From: an uncultured Butyrivibrio sp.
GTDB lineage: Bacteria > Bacillota > Clostridia > Lachnospirales > Lachnospiraceae
Direction: 5' to 3'
Assembly (NCBI GenBank): GCA_946546925.1
Contig: CAMNOS010000002.1
Location: forward strand, 1-64,000
Length of the DNA stretch: 64,000 bases
The translations under genes were made by a program, and so were the position numbers. The notes beneath the pieces were generated by a model. The model did not search any database. It was not told the origin of the DNA and worked only from the letters and a program-made list of their open reading frames with translations. The number at the start of each line of letters is the position of its first letter. Positions within the stretch are counted from its first letter, which is position 1. Of the stretch, positions 40,551-50,756 are shown piece after piece.

Positions 40551-41491
40551 CTTCATTGTTGGAATTCAAGCAGTATGTAAAGAGGTTTTATATCAAGTAC
40601 GAGACTTATCTGACTTATGTGTGGAAGTTTTTACTTGCACTTGTCTCGATTCTTCTCATAAACAGCAAACTGGGGTATATGGATGCGCTGACCAATATCG
40701 CTATCGTTATGATGGCGTCATTGTTGTGCGCTATCCTTCCGCCTAACTTTATAGTTTTTATTGCGGCAGCTTTTATTGCGGGGCATCTCTATTCGCTTGC
40801 GATTGAGTGTGCACTGATCGCGGTAATCGTATTTCTTTTGATGTTTCTTCTGTACTTCAGATTTTCACCCAAGGATACGCTGGCAGTTCTTTTGGCACCG
40901 CTGTTTTACTTTATGGGTGTGCCATATGTGATGCCGCTTGCCATGGGGCTCCTTGGCAATCCTACATCTGTGGTATCAGTATCATTTGGCATTGTGATCT
41001 CTTATATGCTCTCATACTTCTCTTCCAATGCAGCCAATTTCGGGAGCGACGGCGTTGAGGAAGCTGCCAACGAGTTCTCCAATATCATAGGCGGAATGCT
41101 TGGCAACAAAGCGATGCTGGTGATGATCGTATCTTTTGCCATAGCGCTTGTTGTGGTCTACATAATCAGAAGACTGTCTGTCGACCATTCCTGGAAGATA
41201 GCTATAGCAGCTGGCTCTATCACTCTCATCGTGGCAATCCTTATTGGTGATATGATGAGCGAGACACAGATCTCCATTGGAGGTGTGATCATTGGAACTG
41301 TAGTGTCGGCGCTTCTGATGCTGGTGCTTGAATTCTTTGCATTTAATCTGGATTACTCGAGAACCGAGAAAGTCCAGTTTGAAGATGATGATTATTACTA
41401 TTATGTCAAGGCAGTGCCTAAGGTTACAGTGGCAGCTCCCGAGAGAAGGGTCAAGAAGATTAACAGGACCAGGGAGCAGCGCAGGAGTTAA
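40547..41491 (+). CDS. Unknown polytopic membrane protein upstream of cdaA
   Basis: many TM segments and a C-terminal soluble tail EDDDYYYYVKAVPKV. Confidence 0.75.
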   Translation: MTSLLEFKQYVKRFYIKYETYLTYVWKFLLALVSILLINSKLGYMDALTNIAIVMMASLLCAILPPNFIVFIAAAFIAGHLYSLAIECALIAVIVFLLMFLLYFRFSPKDTLAVLLAPLFYFMGVPYVMPLAMGLLGNPTSVVSVSFGIVISYMLSYFSSNAANFGSDGVEEAANEFSNIIGGMLGNKAMLVMIVSFAIALVVVYIIRRLSVDHSWKIAIAAGSITLIVAILIGDMMSETQISIGGVIIGTVVSALLMLVLEFFAFNLDYSRTEKVQFEDDDYYYYVKAVPKVTVAAPERRVKKINRTREQRRS

Positions 41492-41499
41492 GGCGGGGA

Positions 41500-42366
41500 A
41501 TGGATCGGATAGACTTTATATTTGACTTCAACAGAACAAGTCTGCATATGCCGATGCTGAGAGTCTCGGATTTTCTTGAGGTTTTCATCATTGCTTTTTT
41601 GGTGTATCACATCCTGGTATGGGCAAGGAATACGAGGTTATGGTCCCTTTTAAAGGGAGTTATCGTGATCCTTGTATTTATTCTCATATGCGCACTCCTG
41701 AACATGTCCACGATCCTCTGGATAGTAGAGAGGGTTTTCAGTATTGCAATCATAGGCATAGTTGTCATTTTGCAGCCGGAGCTCAGGAAGGCACTGGAGG
41801 AACTTGGAAGGAAGAATTTCCTGTCCAATGTACTGAGCCTTGGAGACGTTAAGGCTGAGGGCCGATTCTCAGACAAGACTTTAAATGAGATAACAAGGGC
41901 ATGTGTCGAGATGGGCAAGGTGAGGACCGGCGCTCTCATTGTTATCGAGCAGAACCATCCCCTTACTGAATACGAGAGAACGGGAATTGACGTTGACGGA
42001 ATTGTCACAAGTCAGCTTCTTATCAATATATTTGAACACAATACGCCGCTTCATGACGGCGCGGTGATAATAAGAGGAGACAGGGTTGTTTCCGCAACCT
42101 GCTACCTTCCCCTTTCAGACAACATGGGGATCGGTAAAGAGCTTGGAACCCGACACAGGGCAGGAATCGGCGTCTCAGAGGCATCGGATGCCCTTGTCAT
42201 CATCGTTTCGGAGGAGACAGGCAAGATCAGCGTCGCCTACGAGGGAGAGCTGGAGAGAGCTATTGACAGCGACAGGCTCAGGGAGAGATTGAGAGTACTT
42301 CAGGACAAGCATGAGGATGAGGCACCAATAAGGTACTTTGCCAGAAAGGCCAAGGTGCGCAAATGA
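41500..42366 (+). CDS. cdaA: Diadenylate cyclase CdaA
   Basis: three TM segments then DAC motifs DGAVII and GTRHRAGIGVSE. Confidence 0.96.
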   Translation: MDRIDFIFDFNRTSLHMPMLRVSDFLEVFIIAFLVYHILVWARNTRLWSLLKGVIVILVFILICALLNMSTILWIVERVFSIAIIGIVVILQPELRKALEELGRKNFLSNVLSLGDVKAEGRFSDKTLNEITRACVEMGKVRTGALIVIEQNHPLTEYERTGIDVDGIVTSQLLINIFEHNTPLHDGAVIIRGDRVVSATCYLPLSDNMGIGKELGTRHRAGIGVSEASDALVIIVSEETGKISVAYEGELERAIDSDRLRERLRVLQDKHEDEAPIRYFARKAKVRK

Positions 42367-43640
42367 AGAGACTGACTGCCAACTGGGGACTTAAACTGGC
42401 GTCCCTCATATTCGCCATCATAGTGTGGTTTTTGGTCACCAATATCAATGACCCGCTGACTTCTGTGAGATATACCAATGTTCCGGTGACTCTCAAGAAT
42501 ACCAACCTGATAACTGACCAGGGTCAGGTTTATACGATACTTGATAACAGCGATACCATCAGTTCGGTTACGCTTTATGCACCCAGGTCGATCATAGATT
42601 CCATAAGTCAGAACAACCTTGTAGCAACTGCGGATATACAGGAACTCTCGAGCCTTAATACCGTAAGTATAAACGTAGTGACCAACAAGTACTACGACAA
42701 GATCGAGCAGATCGTGACGAGCTCTGATGTGGTCAAGCTCAGCGTAGAAAGAAAGGCTGCCAAATCATTGGCTCTTTCTGCTACGACTTCAGGCTCTCTT
42801 GCGGACGGATATGTCATCGGTGATGTGACGACGGAACAGAATATGGTCAGGATCAGCGGTCCTGAGTCTGTTGTGACCAGAGTTGCATCTGCTTCAGTGG
42901 ACGTGGATGTGACAGGATTTACTTCCAACATCGGTACTGATGCGGACATCATACTTTTTGACGCTGACGGCAACACCGTGGATTCATCACAGGTGTCCAT
43001 GAACATCAAGACGGTGCGCGTAAATGTCACCATCTTTGAGACCAAGACTGTTCCAATAACGTATGTTGTTAAGGGAGAGCCGGCCGGCGGGTATATGTAC
43101 ACCGGTGAAATAGAGTCAACTCCGGACACCGTGCTTATTGCCGGAAGGAATACAGCGATAACACCGGTATCTGAGATCAGGGTTGAGGACGAGAACATTG
43201 ACCTGACAGGGCGCACTGACGATCTGACCTATACATATAATCTGGATAAGTTCCTGCCAAGCGGAATATATTTCGGGGATGCGGATTACAGCGGTGCTGT
43301 TGCTGTGGTTGTGCATGTTGCTCCGGTGGAGACTCAGACCTTTGATGTGGATGTGTCCAATATCAGGGTGGAAGGCGATGCAGAAGGATATAAAGTCTTT
43401 GTTGATGACAGTGAATACAGCACGGTCTCTCTTTCTCTGCAGGGGCTTGAGGACGATATAAACAGGATCTCAGCATCTGACCTTCAGGGAACTGTCAGCG
43501 TGGATGACCTTGTTGAGGAGAACGGACTTGATGAGATCAAAGAGGGAACTTACAGCACAACTGTTGACTGGGAACTGCCGGAGGGCATAAGCAGTAAGGC
43601 AGTGGTAAGTGTTTATGTCAAGGTGGAGAAAGATAGTTAG
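42363..43640 (+). CDS. cdaR: CdaR/YbbR-domain regulator of CdaA
   Basis: N-terminal TM then repeated YbbR-like beta domains; 4-nt overlap with cdaA. Confidence 0.93.
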   Translation: MKRLTANWGLKLASLIFAIIVWFLVTNINDPLTSVRYTNVPVTLKNTNLITDQGQVYTILDNSDTISSVTLYAPRSIIDSISQNNLVATADIQELSSLNTVSINVVTNKYYDKIEQIVTSSDVVKLSVERKAAKSLALSATTSGSLADGYVIGDVTTEQNMVRISGPESVVTRVASASVDVDVTGFTSNIGTDADIILFDADGNTVDSSQVSMNIKTVRVNVTIFETKTVPITYVVKGEPAGGYMYTGEIESTPDTVLIAGRNTAITPVSEIRVEDENIDLTGRTDDLTYTYNLDKFLPSGIYFGDADYSGAVAVVVHVAPVETQTFDVDVSNIRVEGDAEGYKVFVDDSEYSTVSLSLQGLEDDINRISASDLQGTVSVDDLVEENGLDEIKEGTYSTTVDWELPEGISSKAVVSVYVKVEKDS

Positions 43641-43657
43641 GAGGTTATGGACTGATA

Positions 43658-43921
43658 ATGGTAACGAAAAAGATAGTCATTACAAATCCAACGGGATTGC
43701 ATCTTCGCCCTGCAGGTAACCTCTGCAAGGTTGCTATGAATTATAAATCGCATATCTCTTTTGCCTATGGCGACAATACAGCCAATGCAAAAAGCGTTCT
43801 CAGCGTACTTGGGGCATGCATCAAATGTGGGGATGAGCTGGAGTTTAGATGCGATGGTCCGGATGAAGAGGAAGCTCTTGAGGCCATCATTGCAGCTATT
43901 GAATCGGGGCTTGGCGAGTAG
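43658..43921 (+). CDS. HPr family phosphocarrier protein
   Basis: TNPTGLHLRPAGNLCKVAM with active-site His; AKSVLSVLGA Ser-46-like region. Confidence 0.9.
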   Translation: MVTKKIVITNPTGLHLRPAGNLCKVAMNYKSHISFAYGDNTANAKSVLSVLGACIKCGDELEFRCDGPDEEEALEAIIAAIESGLGE

Positions 43922-43984
43922 GATAACTTGTGTTAAAATCACATGAGTGTTTTTTGATTAGTAAAAGAAAGAGGGAGTTTAGGA

Positions 43985-45166
43985 ATGAAAAAGTTTAATA
44001 TTGCCTTGGCTTCTGTACTGGCCGCTTCCATGCTCTTTGGTTGCGGAGATTCCAGCGATGAGGCAGTAGTTGGCATAAGCGTTGAGAAGCTTGAGGATGT
44101 TCAGGATGTTATTCCGGAACCTGTCGCTACAGAAGAGCCTGTAGAGGAGGAAGAAGTCGACGAGGATGCACCACCTGCAGAGGGTATGGTGAGGAGCTAT
44201 TTCACCAACCAGTGGGTTGACGAAGAAGTCAATAACACAAGACCTCTTGCAGTAATGTATCCCATTAACAAAGAGGCTCAGCCTCAGTACGGACTCAGCA
44301 ATGTGGCTGTTTTCTATGAGATCATGGAAGAGGGCAGCATGAGCCGTCAGATGGGTATTCTTGAGGACTGGGCAGGCCTTGACAGGATAGGCAATGTGAG
44401 AAGTATCCGTGACTACTTTGTATATGCGGCTCTTGAATATGACCCCATCATTATTCACTACGGCGGACCTGAGCTTTATGTTAAGACTATTCTTACGCGT
44501 TCGGACGTTGATAACCTGAACGGTGTCGGCGGAGTTATGGGTTCAGACTACGGTGCATTTTTCAGAGTGCCCGAGGGAAGTACCTCAGAGCACACTGCTT
44601 ATACAGACGGCTCTCACGTCTCTGCAGCGATTGAAAAAGCCAACTTCTCACTGCAGCACAGAAGTGAATTTGAGGGTGAATCACATTTCACATTTACCGG
44701 ATACAATAGCCCCAATACACTTGAGGACTATGATAAGGCTGTTGAGGCTACCGATATTGATATGTCAGGGTGTTTCCCTGTGACCAAGTCGACATTCAGC
44801 TATGATGCCGACAAGGGTGTGTACTTCAAGACCCTTTACGGTTCACCTCAGAAGGATGCCCTTACCGGTGAGCAGCTCTCATTTGCAAATATTGTGATCC
44901 AGAGAACCTATCATGAGACCAGGGATGACAACGGATATCTTGCATATCAGATGCATGATTCAACCAATGATGGCTATTTTATCACCAAGGGCAAAATGAT
45001 ACACATGACATGGAAGAAGACTTCGGATTACGGTCCTACAACTTACTATGATGACAACGGCGACGAGATAACCTTCAACACAGGAAGAACCATGATATTC
45101 GTGGTTCAGCTCAAGGGCAAGTCCTTCTCCAAGTTCAAGGTAAACGGTGTCGAGTACGCGGATTGA
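43985..45166 (+). CDS. DUF3048 domain lipoprotein
   Basis: lipobox ASMLFGCG; RPLAVMYPINKEAQPQYGLSNVAVFYEIMEEGSMSRQM and GNVRSIRDYF. Confidence 0.88.
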   Translation: MKKFNIALASVLAASMLFGCGDSSDEAVVGISVEKLEDVQDVIPEPVATEEPVEEEEVDEDAPPAEGMVRSYFTNQWVDEEVNNTRPLAVMYPINKEAQPQYGLSNVAVFYEIMEEGSMSRQMGILEDWAGLDRIGNVRSIRDYFVYAALEYDPIIIHYGGPELYVKTILTRSDVDNLNGVGGVMGSDYGAFFRVPEGSTSEHTAYTDGSHVSAAIEKANFSLQHRSEFEGESHFTFTGYNSPNTLEDYDKAVEATDIDMSGCFPVTKSTFSYDADKGVYFKTLYGSPQKDALTGEQLSFANIVIQRTYHETRDDNGYLAYQMHDSTNDGYFITKGKMIHMTWKKTSDYGPTTYYDDNGDEITFNTGRTMIFVVQLKGKSFSKFKVNGVEYAD

Positions 45167-45192
45167 TCTGTACTTTAAGTTTTGATTTTGGG

Positions 45193-45216
45193 GCGGACGG
45201 CATTTATGTCGTCCGC
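45193..45216 (+). terminator. Hairpin GCGGACGGC-atttat-GTCGTCCGC between the DUF3048 gene and rfbD
   Basis: 9-bp stem with one wobble; weak T tract. Confidence 0.45.
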
Positions 45217-45255
45217 TATATGTTTATTTAATACTGATTTTGGAAGGAGCAAGAC

Positions 45256-46128
45256 ATGGACAGAATAATAGTAACAGGGTGCAATGGGCAGCTGGGAAGA
45301 GCAATAGGTAAAGAACTTGCGATAACCGGATATGAACTTGTGAACACTGATGTATTTCAGGGAGATGGGATAATTCCACTGGATATCACTAACGTGGACG
45401 AAGTTGTGAAACTTGCCAGGGAAGTTAAGCCTGCAGCCATCATCAACTGCGCTGCTTACACTGCTGTTGACAAGCAGGAGAGCGATGTGGATCTTTCCTA
45501 CAGGATCAATGCCATCGGCCCCAGGAACCTGGCTATTGCTGCTACGCAGACATCATCAAAACTCGTTCATGTCTCAACAGACTATGTGTTTGAGGGAAAC
45601 GGGACCAGGCCTTACATCGAGTTTGACAAGACAGGACCGGTGAGCGTCTACGGTAAGACCAAGCTTGCGGGTGAGGAATTCGTCAAGCAGTTTGCAAGAG
45701 ATTATTTTATAATAAGAACGGCATGGCTCTATGGTGACGGCAAGAACTTTGTAAAGACAATGCTCTCTTTATCGGAGAATCACGATGAGATCAGCGTTGT
45801 AAAAGATCAGCTTGGTACACCGACAAGTACAAAAGAGCTTGCAAAGGCAATACACTTCCTTCTCGGAACCGAGAACTATGGTGTTTTTCACGGTACCTGC
45901 GAGGGAGATACCAACTGGGCTGACTTTACTGAGGAGATATTCAGGATAGCCGGGAAGAAGACCAAAGTAAATCACGTGACAACTGATGAGTATAGGGCAA
46001 TGAATCCTCAGGCTGCTCCAAGACCCGCTTACAGTATTCTTGAAAACTATATGTTCAAACTTACTTCTGACTTTATGTTTGCTGACTGGCACGATGCAAT
46101 TGAAGATTATTTAAAGGAACTTTTGTAA
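45256..46128 (+). CDS. rfbD: dTDP-4-dehydrorhamnose reductase
   Basis: GCNGQLGRAI, INCAAYTAVDKQESD, STDYVFEG, YGKTKLAGE. Confidence 0.93.
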   Translation: MDRIIVTGCNGQLGRAIGKELAITGYELVNTDVFQGDGIIPLDITNVDEVVKLAREVKPAAIINCAAYTAVDKQESDVDLSYRINAIGPRNLAIAATQTSSKLVHVSTDYVFEGNGTRPYIEFDKTGPVSVYGKTKLAGEEFVKQFARDYFIIRTAWLYGDGKNFVKTMLSLSENHDEISVVKDQLGTPTSTKELAKAIHFLLGTENYGVFHGTCEGDTNWADFTEEIFRIAGKKTKVNHVTTDEYRAMNPQAAPRPAYSILENYMFKLTSDFMFADWHDAIEDYLKELL

Positions 46129-46583
46129 TGGGATTTTTGCAAGGCGTTTTACACAACAGAATACTGCTGGCTTCATTTTGGGGCTGGCTCATAGCTCAGG
46201 TATTAAAGACTGTTATATACGTGGTAGTTAACAAAAACTTTAATCCGGAGAGACTTCTCGGAGATGGAGGTATGCCTAGTTCACATTCGGCGACGGTTAC
46301 TGCGCTGGTGACTTCCACCGCCTTTTACTTTGGCCCTGACACTTTTGAATTTGCAGTATCTGCAATTCTGGCGCTTATTGTGATGCACGACGCCATGGGG
46401 GTTCGTCGTGAGACCGGTAAACAGGCCAAGGCGATCAATAATATCATGGACTGGCTAACTGAGTTTTCCAGTGATGCGCCGCCTGAGGAAAAACTCAAGG
46501 AATTCGTAGGTCATTCCCCTACACAGGTTTTCTTTGGTGCACTCCTTGGTGTGATCATCGGAATAGTTGTATGTACTCTGTAA
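46128..46583 (+). CDS. Divergent PAP2 family protein (DUF212)
   Basis: GGMPSSHSATVTAL, HDAMGVRRETGKQAKAIN. Confidence 0.9.
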   Translation: MGFLQGVLHNRILLASFWGWLIAQVLKTVIYVVVNKNFNPERLLGDGGMPSSHSATVTALVTSTAFYFGPDTFEFAVSAILALIVMHDAMGVRRETGKQAKAINNIMDWLTEFSSDAPPEEKLKEFVGHSPTQVFFGALLGVIIGIVVCTL

Positions 46584-46606
46584 TCTGCTGTTGGAGTTAG
46601 TTCAAT

Positions 46607-46637
46607 CCCCCGGTACTATGTCAGACCGGGGGCTTTT
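46607..46637 (+). terminator. Rho-independent terminator
   Basis: CCCCCGGT...ACCGGGGG followed by CTTTT. Confidence 0.75.
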
Positions 46638-46661
46638 CATCAAAATAACAGGAAAGACAAG

Positions 46662-48476
46662 ATGCTTACAGTAGCTGCGATATGGATCTATGTGCTGATA
46701 ACTACATACCTGGTTGGCTATGGGTTTCTTTCGTCTCTTGTTAACTGGCAGGGGATGAAGGGACATAACAGGCACAATAAAGCTGTGGCCTATGAGTTCA
46801 AGTTCAGGGAGTCCTATATTATTACCGGAGTAGTGCTAGTGACTGTTTATGCTCAGATTGTAAGCCTGTTTACACGAGTGGGAATTGGAGCAAATATAGG
46901 CCTTGTGTGCATCTGCCTTATGGTGGCTGCTTATTACAGACAGGAACTTATCTGTGATCTTGCATCAACGATGCGTGTTCTGGGAAGCAGAAGCGTTTTT
47001 GCTTTTTATCTTGTTGTGTTCCTGATCATGGCTTATGGAACATCTCACGGGATCATGCATTATGATTCCGATCTTTATCATGCCCAGGCAATCAGATGGA
47101 TAGAAGAATACGGAGTGGTCAAGGGACTTGGTAATCTCCATGTGAGATTTGCCTATAACAGTGCGGCATTTCCCTTGTCTGCAATGTACAGCCTGCATTT
47201 TCTGGGAGGGCAGTCGTATCATGTAATGGCTGGCTTTTTTGCACTGCTCCTTGCCTGGCAGTGTGTCGATATCAAAAATGCAGCAAGGCGAGGGCATCTT
47301 GTTATATCAGATTTTGCAAGGCTTGTTGCCATATATTATCTCTTTACGATTTTTGATGAGATGGTGGCCCCTGCTTCTGATTATTTTCTTTCTACCATTG
47401 TGTTCTATGTGATAATCCATCTTCTGGACATGTATGTGAAGCATGAGCGCTCCTATGTACCATATATCCTTCTGGCGCTCCTGGGGATATTTGCCATAAC
47501 CATCAAGCTCTCGGCAGCTCCCATGATACTCCTGGTGATAATACCCATTGTGAAGCTCTTTATGGACAGAAACAGGGAGAAGCTTCATGCCTTCTGGATC
47601 GCGGTGGGGCTTGCTCTTCTGATCACGGTCCCTTTCATTGTGAGGAATGTGATCATCTCAGGGTGGCTTTTGTATCCAGTGACCTTTATTGATCTTTTCA
47701 GCTTTGATTGGAAGATACCCAAAGGAGTTGCGCAGTTTGATTCCATGGAGATCAGGACATTTGGAAGGGGCTACAATGATGTGGCGGCATTTGGCAACAT
47801 GTCCCTTGGAGAGTGGGTTCCGCACTGGTTTTCCGGGATTGGAGGACTCAACAGGCTAATGCTGGTCCTCTCCATGATATCCATTCTGGTTTATCTTGCC
47901 TATCTGGGATATTTCGTCCTGGCTGCTGCAGGGCAGAACCGGACAGTCAAGGGCTCTGATGGCCATGCCAAGATATTTGACATCACCAGGAGGAGTATGC
48001 TGGATACAGCGGACTTTCTCACCATAGGCGCCACACTTATAGGCTGCCTTGTGTTCTGGTTTTTCTCTGCGCCGCTTATCAGATACGGAGTTGTCTACGT
48101 GTGGCTTACTCCAGCGGTTATTCTGGGGAGGATGTTCATAATCTTCCAGGGGAAGCTCAGCTCAGAGCATAAGAGCATCATACTGAAGGCTTTGGCGGGG
48201 CTCTTTCTCCTGTGGTTTGTATATAAGTGCGCCAACGTGGCGATTGAGGATGTCGGCAGATTTAATGCCTCTTACCTGGTTATGCAGCAGGACTACGGGC
48301 AGTATGAAACACAGGAGTTTAAGATCGGGGATGACACCTACTACTGCCCCTCAGAAGGTGACAGGATCGGATACTATCCCTTCCCTTCTGCGCCCCGGGA
48401 CATGACAGGTCAGGTGCAGCTCATGGGAAAAGAGATAAGTGGCGGCTATATGCCATCACCGGAAATCAGCAAATAA
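46662..48476 (+). CDS. Polytopic membrane protein, putative glycosyltransferase/glycan assembly
   Basis: more than 10 TM segments with DSDLYHAQAIRWIEEYG early acidic loop. Confidence 0.6.
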   Translation: MLTVAAIWIYVLITTYLVGYGFLSSLVNWQGMKGHNRHNKAVAYEFKFRESYIITGVVLVTVYAQIVSLFTRVGIGANIGLVCICLMVAAYYRQELICDLASTMRVLGSRSVFAFYLVVFLIMAYGTSHGIMHYDSDLYHAQAIRWIEEYGVVKGLGNLHVRFAYNSAAFPLSAMYSLHFLGGQSYHVMAGFFALLLAWQCVDIKNAARRGHLVISDFARLVAIYYLFTIFDEMVAPASDYFLSTIVFYVIIHLLDMYVKHERSYVPYILLALLGIFAITIKLSAAPMILLVIIPIVKLFMDRNREKLHAFWIAVGLALLITVPFIVRNVIISGWLLYPVTFIDLFSFDWKIPKGVAQFDSMEIRTFGRGYNDVAAFGNMSLGEWVPHWFSGIGGLNRLMLVLSMISILVYLAYLGYFVLAAAGQNRTVKGSDGHAKIFDITRRSMLDTADFLTIGATLIGCLVFWFFSAPLIRYGVVYVWLTPAVILGRMFIIFQGKLSSEHKSIILKALAGLFLLWFVYKCANVAIEDVGRFNASYLVMQQDYGQYETQEFKIGDDTYYCPSEGDRIGYYPFPSAPRDMTGQVQLMGKEISGGYMPSPEISK

Positions 48477-48499
48477 TTATTTTTTTATTATATTATCGT

Positions 48500-48525
48500 T
48501 AAAAACAACATAATTTGTCCGAAGA
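48500..48525 (+). promoter_or_regulatory. Sigma-28/SigD-like promoter TAAA-N15-CCGAAGA upstream of the MCP
   Basis: spacing matches the SigD consensus TAAA-N15-CCGATAT; -10 partially conserved. Confidence 0.5.
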
Positions 48526-48593
48526 ATACTATAATCATATTATGCGGCTTAAACCGTTTGTAAATTGATTTTTGATGATTATGGAGGTGCAGG

Positions 48594-50615
48594 ATGGCTA
48601 AGGACAAAAGAAAGAAAGATGCAGCAGGCAGTAACATCAGTCTTAAGGACAGCATCAAGACAAGACTCATTGCGGTAATGCTGGCTGTAGCAATAATTCC
48701 GCTGGCAATAGCGCTGGTCGTCAGCTACAGGATGTCAACAAGCAAGGCCATGGCAGATGCCATAGATTCTTTGGACTGGCAGGCGTGGTATATCCAGTCC
48801 GAATTTGAGGGCATAGTGAAGGAAAATATAACTCTCCTGGAGGGTGTTGCATCTGCGCCGTCAACCGTGACATTTATGCATAATCCGGAGGACCGGGAGT
48901 CCTATGTCAAGACCCTGAACTATATCAACAAGATCGATAAGCTTTTGGATGATGGCAACATTACGGTGCTGACAGGGCCTGACGGCATGCAGCTTTTAAG
49001 GAGCAGCGGAAAGACTGTGGACGTTTCCGAAAGGGAATACTTCTCCCAGGCCATGGCCGGCAATGTCTATACTTCGGATATTATAGTTTCCCAGTCCACC
49101 GGCCTTCGCCAGTGTACTTTTGCTGTGCCGATCTTTGGAGACGGCGGGGCAGTCATAGGAATAGCCCAGAGAAACTTTGATCTTAACACCTTCCACGAAT
49201 TTCTGGCTGCGGAGTCGGAGGATGCTTTTATAACTGACAGGACGGGACTTGTGGCAGCACACTCACAGTATGAGATAACGGCAGACAATGAGGATGACAG
49301 GAGCAAGTCAACTTTTATGACCAGCGGCCTTGATTCCGGCAACTATACCGCAGACACGGGCAAGGGCTATTCTGCGGTCGTGTGCTATGTAAAATCACCC
49401 TCAACGGGGTGGACGGTCTGCACCGCATCAGATACAAGGACCATAAATGCCGCAGCCAAATCCTCTGCCATGATAGTGGTGGTCATAGGAATAGTGATGA
49501 TCATCATAGCATCGATAGTGTCTGTGCTCATGGCAAGGACTTTTGTAAACCCCATAGGATATGTGAACAGCTCACTCTCCTCTCTTGCCGAGGGCCATTT
49601 TGCATGGATAACCAATGGCGTTGGCAGGAAGGACGAGTTTGGTGTCATGATAGGCAATACCAACTCTGTTATAGACAGGCTTCAGGAGATTGTAGGCAGG
49701 ATCAAGGATTCGGCCGCACTGGTGGGCTCATCCTCGGATGAGCTGTCGGATATGGCCAATCAGATATCACAGACCGCAGAGGACGTATCAAATGCTGTGC
49801 AGGAGATAGCATCCGGCGCCACCCAGCAGGCGGACGAGATCCAGAATGCATCGGAGAATGTGGGACGAATCGGAGACGCCGTGGGAGAGGTTCAGTCCTC
49901 AACGGGAAGCCTCTCAAACCTTGCATCCAAGATGAAGGAGGCTTCGGAGGTTTCCGGAAGGTCGCTTGAATCCCTCCGGGCTTCATCCACAGAGATGACG
50001 GCCAAGATCGATGACATCTCCAACACGATCCTGGCAACACAGAATGCGGTTTCCAATATCAACGGCAAGGTAGAGGGGATAACCTCCATCGCAACCCAGA
50101 CCAATCTGCTCTCGCTCAATGCCTCCATCGAGGCTGCAAGGGCAGGCGAGGCAGGAAAGGGCTTTGCGGTTGTCGCGGAGGAGATCGGAAAGCTTGCGGA
50201 AGATTCCAAGAAGATGGCTGACGATATCAGAAGGGAAATGGATGTTCTGCTTGACCAGTCGAAGGCTGCGGTTGATGCCGCAGAGACGGTGAGACAGGGC
50301 AACATGGAACAGCAGCTGGCGCTGGGAGAGACCTTGGAAGCAGTCAACGGAATGCTGGGTGATATCGGAAGCACCGTCGGTGGAGTTCAGCTTATTTCCC
50401 AGGGTGCCGACACCTGTGAGACCTCCAAGAACGCAGTGGTTGACACCATGAGCGCTCTGTCCGCCATTTCAGAAGAGAATGCGGCATCCTCCCAGGAGAC
50501 GGGAGCCTCCATGCAGGAGCTTTCAGCTACGGTCACAACCCTTGCCGGCGCAGCGGGCAGCCTCAAGGGCATCGCGGAACAGCTCAATGAAGAAATGGCA
50601 TTCTTTAAGGGATGA
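48594..50615 (+). CDS. Methyl-accepting chemotaxis protein with extracellular Cache-like domain
   Basis: two TM segments, [41 protein letters not shown] hairpin tip. Confidence 0.96.
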   Translation: MAKDKRKKDAAGSNISLKDSIKTRLIAVMLAVAIIPLAIALVVSYRMSTSKAMADAIDSLDWQAWYIQSEFEGIVKENITLLEGVASAPSTVTFMHNPEDRESYVKTLNYINKIDKLLDDGNITVLTGPDGMQLLRSSGKTVDVSEREYFSQAMAGNVYTSDIIVSQSTGLRQCTFAVPIFGDGGAVIGIAQRNFDLNTFHEFLAAESEDAFITDRTGLVAAHSQYEITADNEDDRSKSTFMTSGLDSGNYTADTGKGYSAVVCYVKSPSTGWTVCTASDTRTINAAAKSSAMIVVVIGIVMIIIASIVSVLMARTFVNPIGYVNSSLSSLAEGHFAWITNGVGRKDEFGVMIGNTNSVIDRLQEIVGRIKDSAALVGSSSDELSDMANQISQTAEDVSNAVQEIASGATQQADEIQNASENVGRIGDAVGEVQSSTGSLSNLASKMKEASEVSGRSLESLRASSTEMTAKIDDISNTILATQNAVSNINGKVEGITSIATQTNLLSLNASIEAARAGEAGKGFAVVAEEIGKLAEDSKKMADDIRREMDVLLDQSKAAVDAAETVRQGNMEQQLALGETLEAVNGMLGDIGSTVGGVQLISQGADTCETSKNAVVDTMSALSAISEENAASSQETGASMQELSATVTTLAGAAGSLKGIAEQLNEEMAFFKG

Positions 50616-50666
50616 CATATCGTTCCAATTAAATTGTCAGCCTGCTCTGACCATAACCGGATAGTG

Positions 50667-50716
50667 AAAAAATAGTCAGAAATGCGTGTGTATGTCTGCG
50701 CATTTCTGACTATTTC
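50667..50716. terminator. Bidirectional terminator between convergent MCP and fcl genes
   Basis: AAATAGTCAGAAATGCG...CGCATTTCTGACTATTT long perfect stem. Confidence 0.8.
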
Positions 50717-50756
50717 ATATATATCGGCTGACGAACTAATTGGGTCTTTTTTTACT

